A stretch of DNA of 29,986 bases, from the NCBI GenBank assembly GCA_963933115.1, contig CAWVSL010000034.1, positions 1 through 29,986 on the forward strand, read 5' to 3'. Source of the DNA: JALJPB01 sp963933115 (GTDB lineage Bacteria > Pseudomonadota > Gammaproteobacteria > Enterobacterales > Alteromonadaceae). The position numbers and the translations under genes are program-made. Under the pieces are notes generated by a model. That model ran no database searches. It saw only the letters and a list, made by a program, of their open reading frames with translations, and had not been told where the DNA came from. Positions 1-8,068 of the stretch are shown one piece after another (within the stretch, counting starts at the first letter, position 1; each line of letters begins with the position of its first letter).

Positions 1-154
1 TATGGCTATATTTATTACCGTAAATTAACAAATTTGGTATACCATTGTTATTTATCCACCGCCCCGTAGCATTGAAAAACGTGAGGTTAAATACTGAACA
101 GTAATTTCACCTTAATAAGACTAAAAGGTACGTCAGCATACAACAAATAACTGA

Positions 155-904
155 CGGTACTATTTAAATTCAGCCAGCGATGATGAAAATATCAATCATC
201 CACATAACGAATTGATTTACTGGAGCATTGAAGGTGGCCTTATAGCATTAGCTGGCATCGCCCTGTTAGTGATAGGTTTTTTACGCATTATAATCAAACA
301 ACCCCTATGGCAAGCGTTAGCCTTATTAGGGCTGTTATTACCATTACTTTTACACAGCCAAACAGAATACCCGTTTTACCATTCAATTGTGCACTGGATA
401 GTCTTTTTAACTTTGTTTTGGTATATCGATAGTTGTTATAGTGACACCAAAAGCATCAGACTCAAATACACGATTTTATTACAAACGTTTGCCTTGTTGA
501 TCCCCTTACTTACGACTTTGTTTATGTTAACTACGCTGCATTCAACTAAATTGCTATGGTTCTTTGAGCGGACTGGCCACCGTCACATCACTCTATTAAC
601 AAAAATCAGTAATCCAGTGGCCTGGAGTAACCGAATCGAGTGGGATGCCATGATGTATCGTTTAAACATAGCCCTAGAAAAAAATGATATTACCGAACTA
701 AATAACTATATGACGTGGGCTGCTGAGACTAGTCAACGAACACCAAGAGCCAATATATATACTAATTGGGTAAGGGTATTAATCAAGTTAGGGCAAGATG
801 AAGAGGCGAAGGTATTATTGCAACAGACATTACTACTCTACCCAAATAATAAATTGGTACAAAATCTTTACGCAAGTCAGGCTGATAGAACTCAACCACA
901 ATAG
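155..904 (+). pseudogene. 3' remnant of Wzy_C / PglL-type O-oligosaccharyltransferase
   Basis: The open frame runs from just after a TGA at 152-154 and encodes the C-terminal part of a polytopic membrane enzyme of the O-antigen ligase/PglL type, which transfers lipid-linked glycans in the periplasm. Visible are the family's HPHNE motif (197-211), then YWSIEGG, two or more membrane segments, the signature EYPFYHS followed by an IVHW helix, and a soluble C-terminal tail (NPVAWSNRIEWDA onward) of Wzy_C_2 type. The only usable start inside the frame is a TTG at 212, which lies downstream of the HPHNE motif and therefore cannot be the true start. Complete members of this family are roughly 550-600 residues. 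The 154 bases upstream carry stops in all three frames, so the N-terminal two thirds is absent or decayed. It could be a gene broken just upstream of the window edge; it is unlikely to be a functional short protein. Confidence 0.72.
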
Positions 905-937
905 ACAAAAACCTCTATTAATTAAGGCTAAAACCAA

Positions 938-970
938 AAGACACAGGTCATTATTAATAACTTGTGTCTT
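938..970. repeat. inverted repeat after the Wzy_C remnant
   Basis: AAGACACA (938-945) is repeated inverted as TGTGTCTT (963-970) around a 17-nt AT-rich loop. It lies 34 nt after the stop codon of the remnant. There is no T-tract after it, so it is at best a weak transcription stop or mRNA-end hairpin. Confidence 0.4.
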
Positions 971-1016
971 GCAGATATTACAACAACTCAAGGGCCGACC
1001 GCCAAAATTTAGATAT

Positions 1017-1039
1017 AAAAAAACCCTGTAAAAACAGGG
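1017..1039 (-). terminator. Rho-independent terminator of ssb
   Basis: Perfect 6-bp stem CCCTGT/ACAGGG (1024-1029 with 1034-1039) and a 4-nt loop. On the minus strand it is followed directly by seven T residues (complement of 1017-1023). It lies about 40 nt beyond the ssb stop codon. On the plus strand it is followed only by CTTTAAAATTC, so any stop in that direction would be weaker. Confidence 0.8.
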
Positions 1040-1079
1040 CTTTAAAATTCTTTATCTACAAAAGTATTTTATGTGAAAG

Positions 1080-1691
1080 TTAAAATGGGATATCGTCGTC
1101 AAAATCAATCGACGGTTCTTGAGGATTTACTTTAGCTTGTTGCTGAGGTGTTTGCTGCTGATAGCCACTTTGTTGTGCGGGTTGTTGATAACCAGAGGGC
1201 TGTTTAGGTGCTTGTTGTTGCTGAAAGCCACCTTGTTGTTGCGCAGGCTTATAAGCTTGTTGCTGCTGCCCTTGCTGTTGTCCTTGATCAGCAGAGAAAC
1301 CCCCTTGTTGTTGCCCTTGTTGTTGAAAACCGCCTTGCCCTTGAGGTTTACCATCAAGCATTTGCATTACACCATTATAGCCCTGAACAACAATTTCTGT
1401 CGTGAACTGGTCTTGACCTTGTTGATTAGTCCACTTACGTGTTTGCAGAGCACCTTCTAAATAAACTTTTGAACCTTTTTTAAGGTATTCGCCAGCAACT
1501 TCAGCTAACTTACCAAACATCGCAACACGGTGCCATTCAGTTTTCTCTTTTTGCTCGCCAGTCTGCTTGTCTTTCCAAGTATCAGAAGTAGCCACTGCTA
1601 GGTTAGCGACAGCCCCACCATTTGGCATAAAACGAACTTCAGGGTCTTTGCCTAAATTACCTAAAATGATTACTTTGTTAACACCTGCCAT
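1080..1691 (-). CDS. ssb: single-stranded DNA-binding protein
   Basis: Binds ssDNA as a tetramer and recruits replication, recombination and repair proteins through its C-terminal tip. The OB fold occupies about residues 1-110 (begins MAGVNKVIILGNLGKDPE, includes WHRVAMFGKLAE and GSKVYLEG). It is followed by a long low-complexity Gln/Gly linker of about 80 residues and the acidic tip DFDDDIPF, the family's partner-binding tail. At 203 aa it is a little longer than E. coli SSB (178 aa) because of the linker. ATG at 1691 is preceded by AGGAATTTTTC. It has its own promoter and terminator. In enterobacteria ssb is divergent from uvrA; here about 10 kb separates them. I saw no CTG-N10-CAG LexA-type box upstream. 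Confidence 0.97.
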   Translation of the reverse strand: MAGVNKVIILGNLGKDPEVRFMPNGGAVANLAVATSDTWKDKQTGEQKEKTEWHRVAMFGKLAEVAGEYLKKGSKVYLEGALQTRKWTNQQGQDQFTTEIVVQGYNGVMQMLDGKPQGQGGFQQQGQQQGGFSADQGQQQGQQQQAYKPAQQQGGFQQQQAPKQPSGYQQPAQQSGYQQQTPQQQAKVNPQEPSIDFDDDIPF

Positions 1692-1766
1692 GAAAAATTC
1701 CTATTCGTTTGCGGTTGGATTGCACTGACGTTATTGTTTAACTGACCAGATTTAACAATCAATAAG

Positions 1767-1796
1767 ATTATATTCTATGTAAGGATTCTATATCAA
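1767..1796 (-). promoter_or_regulatory. sigma-70-type promoter of ssb
   Basis: On the minus strand: -35 TTGATA (1791-1796), an 18-nt spacer, and a perfect -10 TATAAT (1767-1772). Transcription would start near 1760, giving a leader of about 70 nt before the ssb ATG. Confidence 0.7.
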
Positions 1797-1859
1797 TCGT
1801 CAAAAATAATCGCGCTCTATTTAGTCATTTTTACAATATAATTTAATTTTTTTACATCC

Positions 1860-2258
1860 TTAATAGGAATGACTCAACATGATTTCTTTAATATTTTTAG
1901 GTATTTTCTTTGATGCTTGATCTTGATAACAAAAATGCACCATTACGGCAGTGCCTGATGCGCATTTTTCTTGATTTTGCCATAACTCTTGATAGACATC
2001 AAAAGATGAGCTACCAATTCGGCTAATATACGTTTTTATTTCAACCGGGTAACCATAAAAAAACTGCGCATGGTACTCAACTGTTATTTTGGCTAAGATC
2101 AACCGCCAATCTTTAGTATTTAATTCCGGCATAAAAAGTTTAAAAACAGGATCTCGTGCTCCTTCAAACCAAATAGGAACCAGTGTATTGTTAATATGCC
2201 CTAAAGCATCTGTATCACTAAATCGAGGCGATATAAGTTCACTGAACATAGTTGGCAA
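1860..2258 (-). CDS. acyl-CoA thioesterase, 4HBT hotdog family
   Basis: Single-domain hotdog-fold protein of 132 aa, the usual size for YbgC/FadM-like thioesterases that hydrolyse acyl-CoA. The N-terminal signature RFSDTDALGHINN carries the Asp of the 4HBT active site (family pattern D-x-x-G-H-x-N). The central hotdog helix region (PIWFEGARDP) and the strands with VEYHAQFFYGYPVEIKT follow, as in this family. ATG at 2258 was chosen; an ATG three codons downstream is also possible. The gene stands alone, head-to-head with the Omp85 gene and behind the ssb promoter region. The physiological substrate cannot be inferred from sequence; placement near fadH may be coincidental. Confidence 0.85.
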   Translation of the reverse strand: MPTMFSELISPRFSDTDALGHINNTLVPIWFEGARDPVFKLFMPELNTKDWRLILAKITVEYHAQFFYGYPVEIKTYISRIGSSSFDVYQELWQNQEKCASGTAVMVHFCYQDQASKKIPKNIKEIMLSHSY

Positions 2259-2381
2259 CTTTAAAATTTTAATCTAGATATTGTAGAACATTAAAACGGT
2301 CATTTATATCCTTACTAGCGAAAAATATAACTACTTTTATTTCCACATCAATAGATGAATAATTAATTAGCACTTTTTTAA

Positions 2382-2436
2382 CTCTAACGGTCTTTTTATA
2401 CAGCGACAAGATAACGACTTATCGCTATAGTTAGAG
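2382..2436. repeat. nested inverted repeats upstream of the Omp85 gene
   Basis: The outer arms CTCTAAC (2382-2388) and GTTAGAG (2430-2436) are perfect. Inside them AGCGACAAG (2402-2410) pairs with CTTATCGCT (2418-2426) with one mismatch. The whole lies 30-85 nt upstream of the probable start of the Omp85 gene, so it may be a 5'-UTR stem-loop or an operator. Confidence 0.55.
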
Positions 2437-2452
2437 ATAAGTTGTATTGGCC

Positions 2453-2469
2453 TGAGGCACTTACTTATT
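2453..2469 (+). promoter_or_regulatory. ribosome binding site and putative AUU start of the Omp85 gene
   Basis: TGAGG (2453-2457) lies nine bases before ATT (2467-2469), the best-spaced Shine-Dalgarno in the region. No ATG or GTG occurs in frame between the upstream stop (2428-2430) and TTG 2509, and neither that TTG nor GTG 2512 has a good ribosome binding site. AUU starts are known from infC and pcnB in E. coli. Confidence 0.4.
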
Positions 2470-4095
2470 ATTAACGCTGTAATTACCGCGAAGTTCGCTC
2501 TATTATTTTTGGTGGTTTTCTTGGCAGTGCCATTGGCAGATGCGGCAGAGAACTTTCAAAGCTGTTCAGGTAAAGAGTCCAATATTAACTTTAATCCTCA
2601 ACCAATATTTGATGAAAGTGAGGAAGACACGACTTCTTTACACCGTTTGGCTAACGCCCTGCATACCACAACAAGAGAGTTCACCTTAAAAAATGAAGCG
2701 GCTTTTTTTTTGGTGCAATGTGAAAAGGGGCCGGCTGAACTTGCCGAATTAGAAAGGCATCTGCGCAGTAAAAAATATATTAAAGACGCCTCAGTCACTT
2801 CTATTAAAAATGTAACACATGGGCAAACTATTGAAATTAAAACCTGGGATACTTGGTCTTTAATGCCCTCTCTCAGTTTTGGCCGAAAAGGTGGTATCAA
2901 CACTTACAGTTTTGGTATAAAAGATCGTAATTTATTGGGCTTGGGTATAAATGCTGAAATAGAGTCTTACACTAATATTCAACGTTCAGGTTATAAGTTC
3001 ATTAGCACTATTCCACTGTATCAAAAGATGAATACCGATCTCAGTTTAAAATTGGCCGACAATGATGACGGCGAACAACAGGCATTACGGATACATAAGT
3101 CGTTCGCTAGCTTTCATACAGAATATGCCTTTAACATAGCGTTTAACGAAGAATCTCGAGTAGACACCCTTTATCAAAATGACAGTATACAGACACTTTT
3201 TTCCCACAAACTTAGTTTTAAAACGGTCAATTACGCCTGGCTTGTCGATAATAATGAGAAAAGTGTATTCAGGCTTAATTTGGGTGTTACTCAAGATCAA
3301 CATTTATTTTATCCGCTTAACAATCATAATTTAGCCCAGTTTAGTGTCAATCAATTACCTAAAGATAGAGCGTTTATTTATCCATGGTTAGGAATTGAAT
3401 ACGTAGAAAAAAACTTTAAAAAGATGGCAAATATTCATCTAATTTCTCAAATCGAAGACTTTAACCATGGCTGGCAAATAACGTCTTCATTTGGCATTGG
3501 TGATGGTAAAAACCTCAACAGTGCATGGCTTTTATGGCAGGCAAATATCAAAAAGGGCTTTACCTTAAACAGTGATGGTTTATTGCTAATGGATTTATCA
3601 ATGAGTGGTGATATTTATGATCAAGGACGCAATCGAATTCTCAGTAGTGTTGATATCGAATACTTTCATAAATTATCTGATCACTGGGGCTTTTATGTTA
3701 ATAACGTTAATGTATTGAGTGATAACCAATACCAAGACCAACCTATTACTATGGGGGGGAATCTTGGCTTAAGGGGCTTTCCGCTAGAATACCAACATGG
3801 AAAACATAGTATAAAATTCACGTCTGAATTGAGGTTTTACCCCCAAATTAATATTTTGAAAATTTTTGATGTCGCCGGTGCGATATTTTTTGATGCAGGT
3901 AAAGCTTTTGGTGATGTCATTGAAGAAAATATTGAAAAAGGTTGGTTAATTTCGTCCGGCATTGGCTTACGATTTTATTCACCACACACCGGGGGCAACA
4001 ACAATATTATTCATTTCGATCTCGCCTTCCCACAATCTGACAATCCTAACATTGATGGTGTCGAAATCAGGGTTCAAGCTAAAAAGTCTTTTTAA
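2467..4095 (+). CDS. outer-membrane beta-barrel protein, Omp85/bacterial surface antigen family
   Basis: Secreted barrel protein of the BamA/TamA-type superfamily, placed in the outer membrane. After a signal peptide (AKFALLFLVVFLAVPLADA, cut before AEN) comes one POTRA-like segment (about 60 residues, ending SKKYIKDASV). The rest is a long series of alternating beta strands, and LRGFP about 105 residues from the end is the conserved RGF motif of loop 6. The first conventional start is TTG at 2509, which would cut off the basic N-region of the signal peptide. The frame is open back to 2431. An ATT at 2467, nine bases after TGAGG (2453-2457), gives a complete signal peptide, so I used it. Only one POTRA-like unit is visible, against five in BamA. 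Its role (insertion of lipoproteins, export, or a structural porin) is not identifiable, and there is no obvious partner gene. Confidence 0.75.
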   Translation: MINAVITAKFALLFLVVFLAVPLADAAENFQSCSGKESNINFNPQPIFDESEEDTTSLHRLANALHTTTREFTLKNEAAFFLVQCEKGPAELAELERHLRSKKYIKDASVTSIKNVTHGQTIEIKTWDTWSLMPSLSFGRKGGINTYSFGIKDRNLLGLGINAEIESYTNIQRSGYKFISTIPLYQKMNTDLSLKLADNDDGEQQALRIHKSFASFHTEYAFNIAFNEESRVDTLYQNDSIQTLFSHKLSFKTVNYAWLVDNNEKSVFRLNLGVTQDQHLFYPLNNHNLAQFSVNQLPKDRAFIYPWLGIEYVEKNFKKMANIHLISQIEDFNHGWQITSSFGIGDGKNLNSAWLLWQANIKKGFTLNSDGLLLMDLSMSGDIYDQGRNRILSSVDIEYFHKLSDHWGFYVNNVNVLSDNQYQDQPITMGGNLGLRGFPLEYQHGKHSIKFTSELRFYPQINILKIFDVAGAIFFDAGKAFGDVIEENIEKGWLISSGIGLRFYSPHTGGNNNIIHFDLAFPQSDNPNIDGVEIRVQAKKSF

Positions 4096-4103
4096 TGAAG
4101 AAA

Positions 4104-4130
4104 CCTGCTTATAAAAAACGTTTAAGCAGG
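4104..4130. terminator. inverted repeat between the convergent Omp85 and pssA genes
   Basis: CCTGCTTA (4104-4111) and TAAGCAGG (4123-4130) form a perfect 8-bp stem that overlaps the last codons of pssA. The minus-strand exit is only moderately T-rich (TTTCTTC) and the plus-strand exit is not. It is a plausible weak bidirectional stop between convergent genes separated by 13 nt. Confidence 0.45.
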
Positions 4131-5452
4131 CGATCAATCTGTACCATACGTAATTTTTTCAATAAGTTTCGAGGTTTTTCTGGGTAACTACTCATTGGGT
4201 CAATTTCTTTATAATGACTGATTAGCTGAGTATTTTTCAATAAACCAGCCCACTCTAGATTAAACGCAGGCATTAACATGCCTTTGGGGTCGTCTAGCAA
4301 TAGACCGTTTTCAAGATCAAGTGCCCAAGCCCTTGGATTTAGGTTACTGCCCGTAATAAAATGATATCTGCTGTCCGCTATCATACCTTTTAAGTGGAAA
4401 CTGTTATCGCCATCTTTCCATAATCTAATATTTAATAGCCCTTTATCAATATTACGCTTTTGCTTTTTCACATAACGTGTAAGTAACACCTCATAAAGGT
4501 AAGGCACAATACCAATAGTCGTAAAGGGTTTCTCTGGGGCAATATAAAAATCGTTAGCCGTTTTATCACCAATAATAATGGTAACTTTTACCCCACGTTT
4601 AAGTGCTTTACTAATGTCTTTCGCTAGCGGTTTAGGCAAATTAAAATAAGGTGTTAATATCAATAACTCTGTTTGGGCTTGTTGCACAACCTGACGGATA
4701 GCTTGATTGAGTAAATTGCGATGAGCTCCACAACCAACGAAGGGGGTTATGGTAATATCATCTGCAGATGATAATTTATTAGCCGCTAACAAATTACGTT
4801 TAGCTAATAAATAATCAGCCTTTCTTACCAACATTTTAAGTTGATAAATTATATGTTTTAGCCTGGTTTTTTCTGGTAATTGCCCACCATTTAATCGGGG
4901 AGCTAAATCAGTATCTAAAAAATTTGTGATAAGGTAATGACAAATAGAGTCGGCAAGTGCGCCAGACTTAATCTGGTAATACCGGTCTAAACGATAACGA
5001 CCTTGTTGATTACAATAAATATTGTTAATACTCGCACCGGTGTAAAATACTTGTTCATCAAAAACCATACCCTTTAAATGCAAAACGCCAAAAACCTCTT
5101 TAGACTTAACGGCAACACCATAAATATCGATACTGACATCATATTCATTTTCAAACTCAAGGTAAATGGCTCGATTGCCTAGGCTATTTTTCTCACCAAT
5201 CAAGCCACGTTGCGCTCGATGGAAGTCGACAAAGACTTTAATGTCGAGTGCCGGATAATTGATTTTAGCTTGATACAGCGCATGAAGGATCTCTTTTCCT
5301 GCTTCATCATCTTGTAAATACAAAGCGGTAATATAAATACGGCTGCGCGCGCTAGCAATAAGCAATAACAATTGTTGCTTATATTGATCAGGGGAACAAA
5401 AAACTTGAATATCATTGATGCTAACGAGGGTACTTTTCACTTCTGTCGCCAA
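4109..5452 (-). CDS. pssA: CDP-diacylglycerol--serine O-phosphatidyltransferase
   Basis: Makes phosphatidylserine from CDP-diacylglycerol and serine, the committed step to phosphatidylethanolamine, at the inner membrane surface. It is the phospholipase-D-superfamily type found in gammaproteobacteria. Two HxKxxxxD motifs are present: H125/K127/D132 (HLKGMVFD) and H353/K355/D360 (HLKGMIAD). E. coli-like blocks include VDFHRAQRG, TPYFNLP, GDKTANDFYI and NPRAWALDLENG. Length 447 aa matches E. coli PssA (451). The start is uncertain: the first usable codon is TTG (5452), and GTG four codons later (5440) is the alternative; neither has a strong ribosome binding site. It lies tail-to-tail with the Omp85 gene and downstream of fadH, but the fadH terminator separates the two. 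Confidence 0.93.
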   Translation of the reverse strand: MATEVKSTLVSINDIQVFCSPDQYKQQLLLLIASARSRIYITALYLQDDEAGKEILHALYQAKINYPALDIKVFVDFHRAQRGLIGEKNSLGNRAIYLEFENEYDVSIDIYGVAVKSKEVFGVLHLKGMVFDEQVFYTGASINNIYCNQQGRYRLDRYYQIKSGALADSICHYLITNFLDTDLAPRLNGGQLPEKTRLKHIIYQLKMLVRKADYLLAKRNLLAANKLSSADDITITPFVGCGAHRNLLNQAIRQVVQQAQTELLILTPYFNLPKPLAKDISKALKRGVKVTIIIGDKTANDFYIAPEKPFTTIGIVPYLYEVLLTRYVKKQKRNIDKGLLNIRLWKDGDNSFHLKGMIADSRYHFITGSNLNPRAWALDLENGLLLDDPKGMLMPAFNLEWAGLLKNTQLISHYKEIDPMSSYPEKPRNLLKKLRMVQIDRLLKRFL

Positions 5453-5701
5453 AATAAAGTATCTATAATTATTGTATTAATGGGCAGTATAACCCGTTTT
5501 AATTGATTTGGTATATAGCCATAACAAGGAATTTAACCGTTACAATGGGCTTAATTACTATAATTAAATATCATCCAATTCAGCGTGTTTCCTAAGTTTT
5601 TCTAGCTCATAAAACTATTGAGTCTCAATAAATACTAGAGCAGTTAAATTGATGATAAAACTAGGGGTATATTAAACAAAATCGGATAAACATTCCTGTG
5701 C

Positions 5702-5730
5702 AATAAAAGACTAAGGAGTTATCCCCTTAG
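5702..5730 (-). terminator. Rho-independent terminator of fadH
   Basis: On the minus strand CTAAGG (5725-5730) pairs with CCTTAG (5711-5716) over an 8-nt loop and is followed by TCTTTTATT. It sits 30 nt after the fadH stop. The rest of the 309-nt gap 5453-5761 shows no credible gene. Confidence 0.65.
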
Positions 5731-5761
5731 CCTTTATATTGGTTTATCAATGATGATGGTT

Positions 5762-7792
5762 TTAGATACTTGCAGCTAATTCGGCCGCTTGACGAATAGC
5801 TAATTTTGCATCAAGCTCTACAGCAGCATCAGCGCCACCAATGAGATGCGTTGTTACACCTGCATCAATAAGTTCTTGGTATAAGTCTCTGTTTGGTTGT
5901 TGTCCAGCACAAATAATAACGTTATCAACATCTAGCATTTGTTCTTTACCATCAACTTCAATTAATATGCCCTCATCTGTTATCGCTTTATAACTGACAC
6001 CTTTAATCATTTTAACGCCATGTTTAGCTAAAGTGGCTCGGTGTATCCAACCTGTAGTTTTACCTAAACCTGCGCCTACTTTGGTCGTTTTACGTTGTAA
6101 TAAAGCAACTTCTCTAATAGGGGGATGTTTGATAAATTCTTTTGATAGTGCTGCATCATGTTGAAAAGTTTTATCAACTCCCCAATCTTTAAGCCACGCT
6201 TCTGCATCCACCGTTAAACTTTTTTCTTCACATAAAAAAGTAGCAACATCAAACCCAATACCACCTGCGCCGATAATAGCGACTTTTCTACCAATAACCT
6301 CTTTATCTCTGAGTACTTGTAAGTAGCTTTTTACAATAGGGTTATCAATACCCTTTATGGCTAAACCCCTTGGCTTAATACCCGTTGCTAAAACAACTTC
6401 ATCAAAACCTTGCAAGGCTAATTGTTCAGCACTTTGATCAACGTTTAACTCCACTGAAATATTTAATAGTTCAATTTGTTTGTTAAAATATCGCAGCGTT
6501 TCAAAAAACTCTTCTTTACCAGGTATTTGTTTGGCAAAGTTAAATTGGCCACCAATTTCACTCATTCGATCAAAAATTTTAACTTTGTGGCCACGTTGTG
6601 CGGCATAAACACTAAAGGCCAAACCGGCAGGGCCAGCCCCCACGACGGCAATCGATTTACTTAGACTCGTTTTCTCAAAAGTGAGTTCTGTTTCATAACA
6701 GGCCGCAGGGTTAACTAAACAAGACGCTCTTTTTTGTTGAAAGACATGATCCAAACAGGCTTGATTACAACCAATACAGGTATTAATTTCATCACTTTTA
6801 TCTTCAGCGGCTTTATTAACAAAATTCTCATCTGCCAGAAATGGTCGCGCCATCGACACCATATCAGCATGGCCATTAGCCAATACTTCCTCAGCAACCT
6901 CTGGTGTATTAATACGGTTAGTGGTGATTAAAGGAATAGATAACTCACTTTTCATTTTTTCAGTCACCCAAGTAAACGCGGCTCTGGGTACCGAAGTAGA
7001 AATAGTAGGAATACGTGCTTCATGCCAACCAATACCGGTATTGATAAGTGTTGCGCCTGCCGCCTCAATGGCTTTGCCCATAGTGACAACGTCTTGCCAA
7101 CTATTGCCCCCCTCAACTAGGTCGATCATAGATAAACGGAAAATAATAATGAATTTTTCACCCACTTTTTCACGTACCGCTTTTACAATTTCAACAGCTA
7201 AGCGCATTCTGTTTTCAATAGGGCCACCCCATTCATCGTTGCGTTTATTAACTTTGACACAACTAAATTGGTTAATGAGATAGCCTTCTGAACCCATAAT
7301 TTCAACACCGTCATAACCCGCTTTAGCCGCTAGTTTTGATGAATGAGCAAAATCTTTAATGGTGTTTTTAATCTGTCTAATCGAAAGGGCTGATGGTGTA
7401 AATGGGTTTATGGGTGATTTAACTTTACTCGCTGAAACACTAAAAGGATGGTAAGAATAGCGCCCAGCGTGTAAAAGTTGCACACATATTTTAGTATCAT
7501 ATTTATGCACTGCATCAGTGATCACTCTATGCTTACTGACATGCCAAAATTTACTGAGTTCACACCCTAATGGCGATAATCGCCCTCTAGTATTGGGACT
7601 AATGCCTCCGGTAACTATTAAGCCAACGCCCCCCTTAGCTCTTGCTTGATAAAATGCGGCAAGTTTTTCAAAACCATGCTTCTCTTCTTCAAGCCCGGTG
7701 TGCATTGAACCCATTAATGTCCGGTTAGCTAGGGTAGTAAAACCTAAATCTAGTGGTGCTAAAAGATGTGGGTAAGTAGGAGTATTTTGCAT
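5762..7792 (-). CDS. fadH: NADPH-dependent 2,4-dienoyl-CoA reductase
   Basis: Reduces 2,4-dienoyl-CoA to enoyl-CoA with NADPH, which lets beta-oxidation degrade polyunsaturated fatty acids; cytoplasmic. Residues 1 to about 330 form the Old-Yellow-Enzyme-type FMN barrel, with the proton-donor Tyr171 in GSEGYLINQF and His257 in GIGWHEARIPT (Tyr166 and His252 in E. coli). A 4Fe-4S site follows: C339, C342, C346 and C358 (CIGCNQAC ... C). Then come the FAD-binding GAGPAG (385-390) and a second nucleotide-binding GAGGIG for NADPH. Length 676 aa is close to the E. coli enzyme (672). All catalytic and cluster residues are present. It is a single-gene unit ending in a terminator. Confidence 0.95.
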   Translation of the reverse strand: MQNTPTYPHLLAPLDLGFTTLANRTLMGSMHTGLEEEKHGFEKLAAFYQARAKGGVGLIVTGGISPNTRGRLSPLGCELSKFWHVSKHRVITDAVHKYDTKICVQLLHAGRYSYHPFSVSASKVKSPINPFTPSALSIRQIKNTIKDFAHSSKLAAKAGYDGVEIMGSEGYLINQFSCVKVNKRNDEWGGPIENRMRLAVEIVKAVREKVGEKFIIIFRLSMIDLVEGGNSWQDVVTMGKAIEAAGATLINTGIGWHEARIPTISTSVPRAAFTWVTEKMKSELSIPLITTNRINTPEVAEEVLANGHADMVSMARPFLADENFVNKAAEDKSDEINTCIGCNQACLDHVFQQKRASCLVNPAACYETELTFEKTSLSKSIAVVGAGPAGLAFSVYAAQRGHKVKIFDRMSEIGGQFNFAKQIPGKEEFFETLRYFNKQIELLNISVELNVDQSAEQLALQGFDEVVLATGIKPRGLAIKGIDNPIVKSYLQVLRDKEVIGRKVAIIGAGGIGFDVATFLCEEKSLTVDAEAWLKDWGVDKTFQHDAALSKEFIKHPPIREVALLQRKTTKVGAGLGKTTGWIHRATLAKHGVKMIKGVSYKAITDEGILIEVDGKEQMLDVDNVIICAGQQPNRDLYQELIDAGVTTHLIGGADAAVELDAKLAIRQAAELAASI

Positions 7793-8023
7793 AGTTGTAC
7801 CAATATAAGTGATGAGTAAAGAATATAGCTTCTATAATTTCAATAGAAGGTCTAACCAGTGAAGTTAAAATACGCTGACTCGAGAAAAATTACAAGCTAT
7901 TTTGACAGTGACAAGATTGAAGTTATTATTCGGTGGTATTAATTATAAATGCTGTTTTAGTTTTGAGTGCTTTGTTTGTTTATTATTTTTATTCGCCGTA
8001 ATGACGACGCATTATTAGGCTTG

Positions 8024-8053
8024 AGAAATAATGATTTCAAAACCATTATTTCT
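8024..8053. terminator. AT-rich inverted repeat at the end of the EEP gene
   Basis: AGAAATAATG (8024-8033) and CATTATTTCT (8044-8053) form a perfect 10-bp arm pair around a 10-nt loop, 16 nt beyond the stop of the EEP-family gene. It is low in GC and has no T-tract on the minus strand, so terminator function is uncertain. The rest of 7793-8068 holds no recognisable gene. Confidence 0.4.
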
Positions 8054-8068
8054 TTATCCTAAAGTAAG

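Noticed and set aside
1119..1460. Long open frames on both strands inside ssb
   Set aside because: They are shadows of the Gln-rich linker codons (low-complexity CAA/CAG repeats) and do not resemble proteins.
7793..8068. FadR/PsrA operator upstream of fadH
   Set aside because: No clear palindrome of either type was found in the fadH upstream region.
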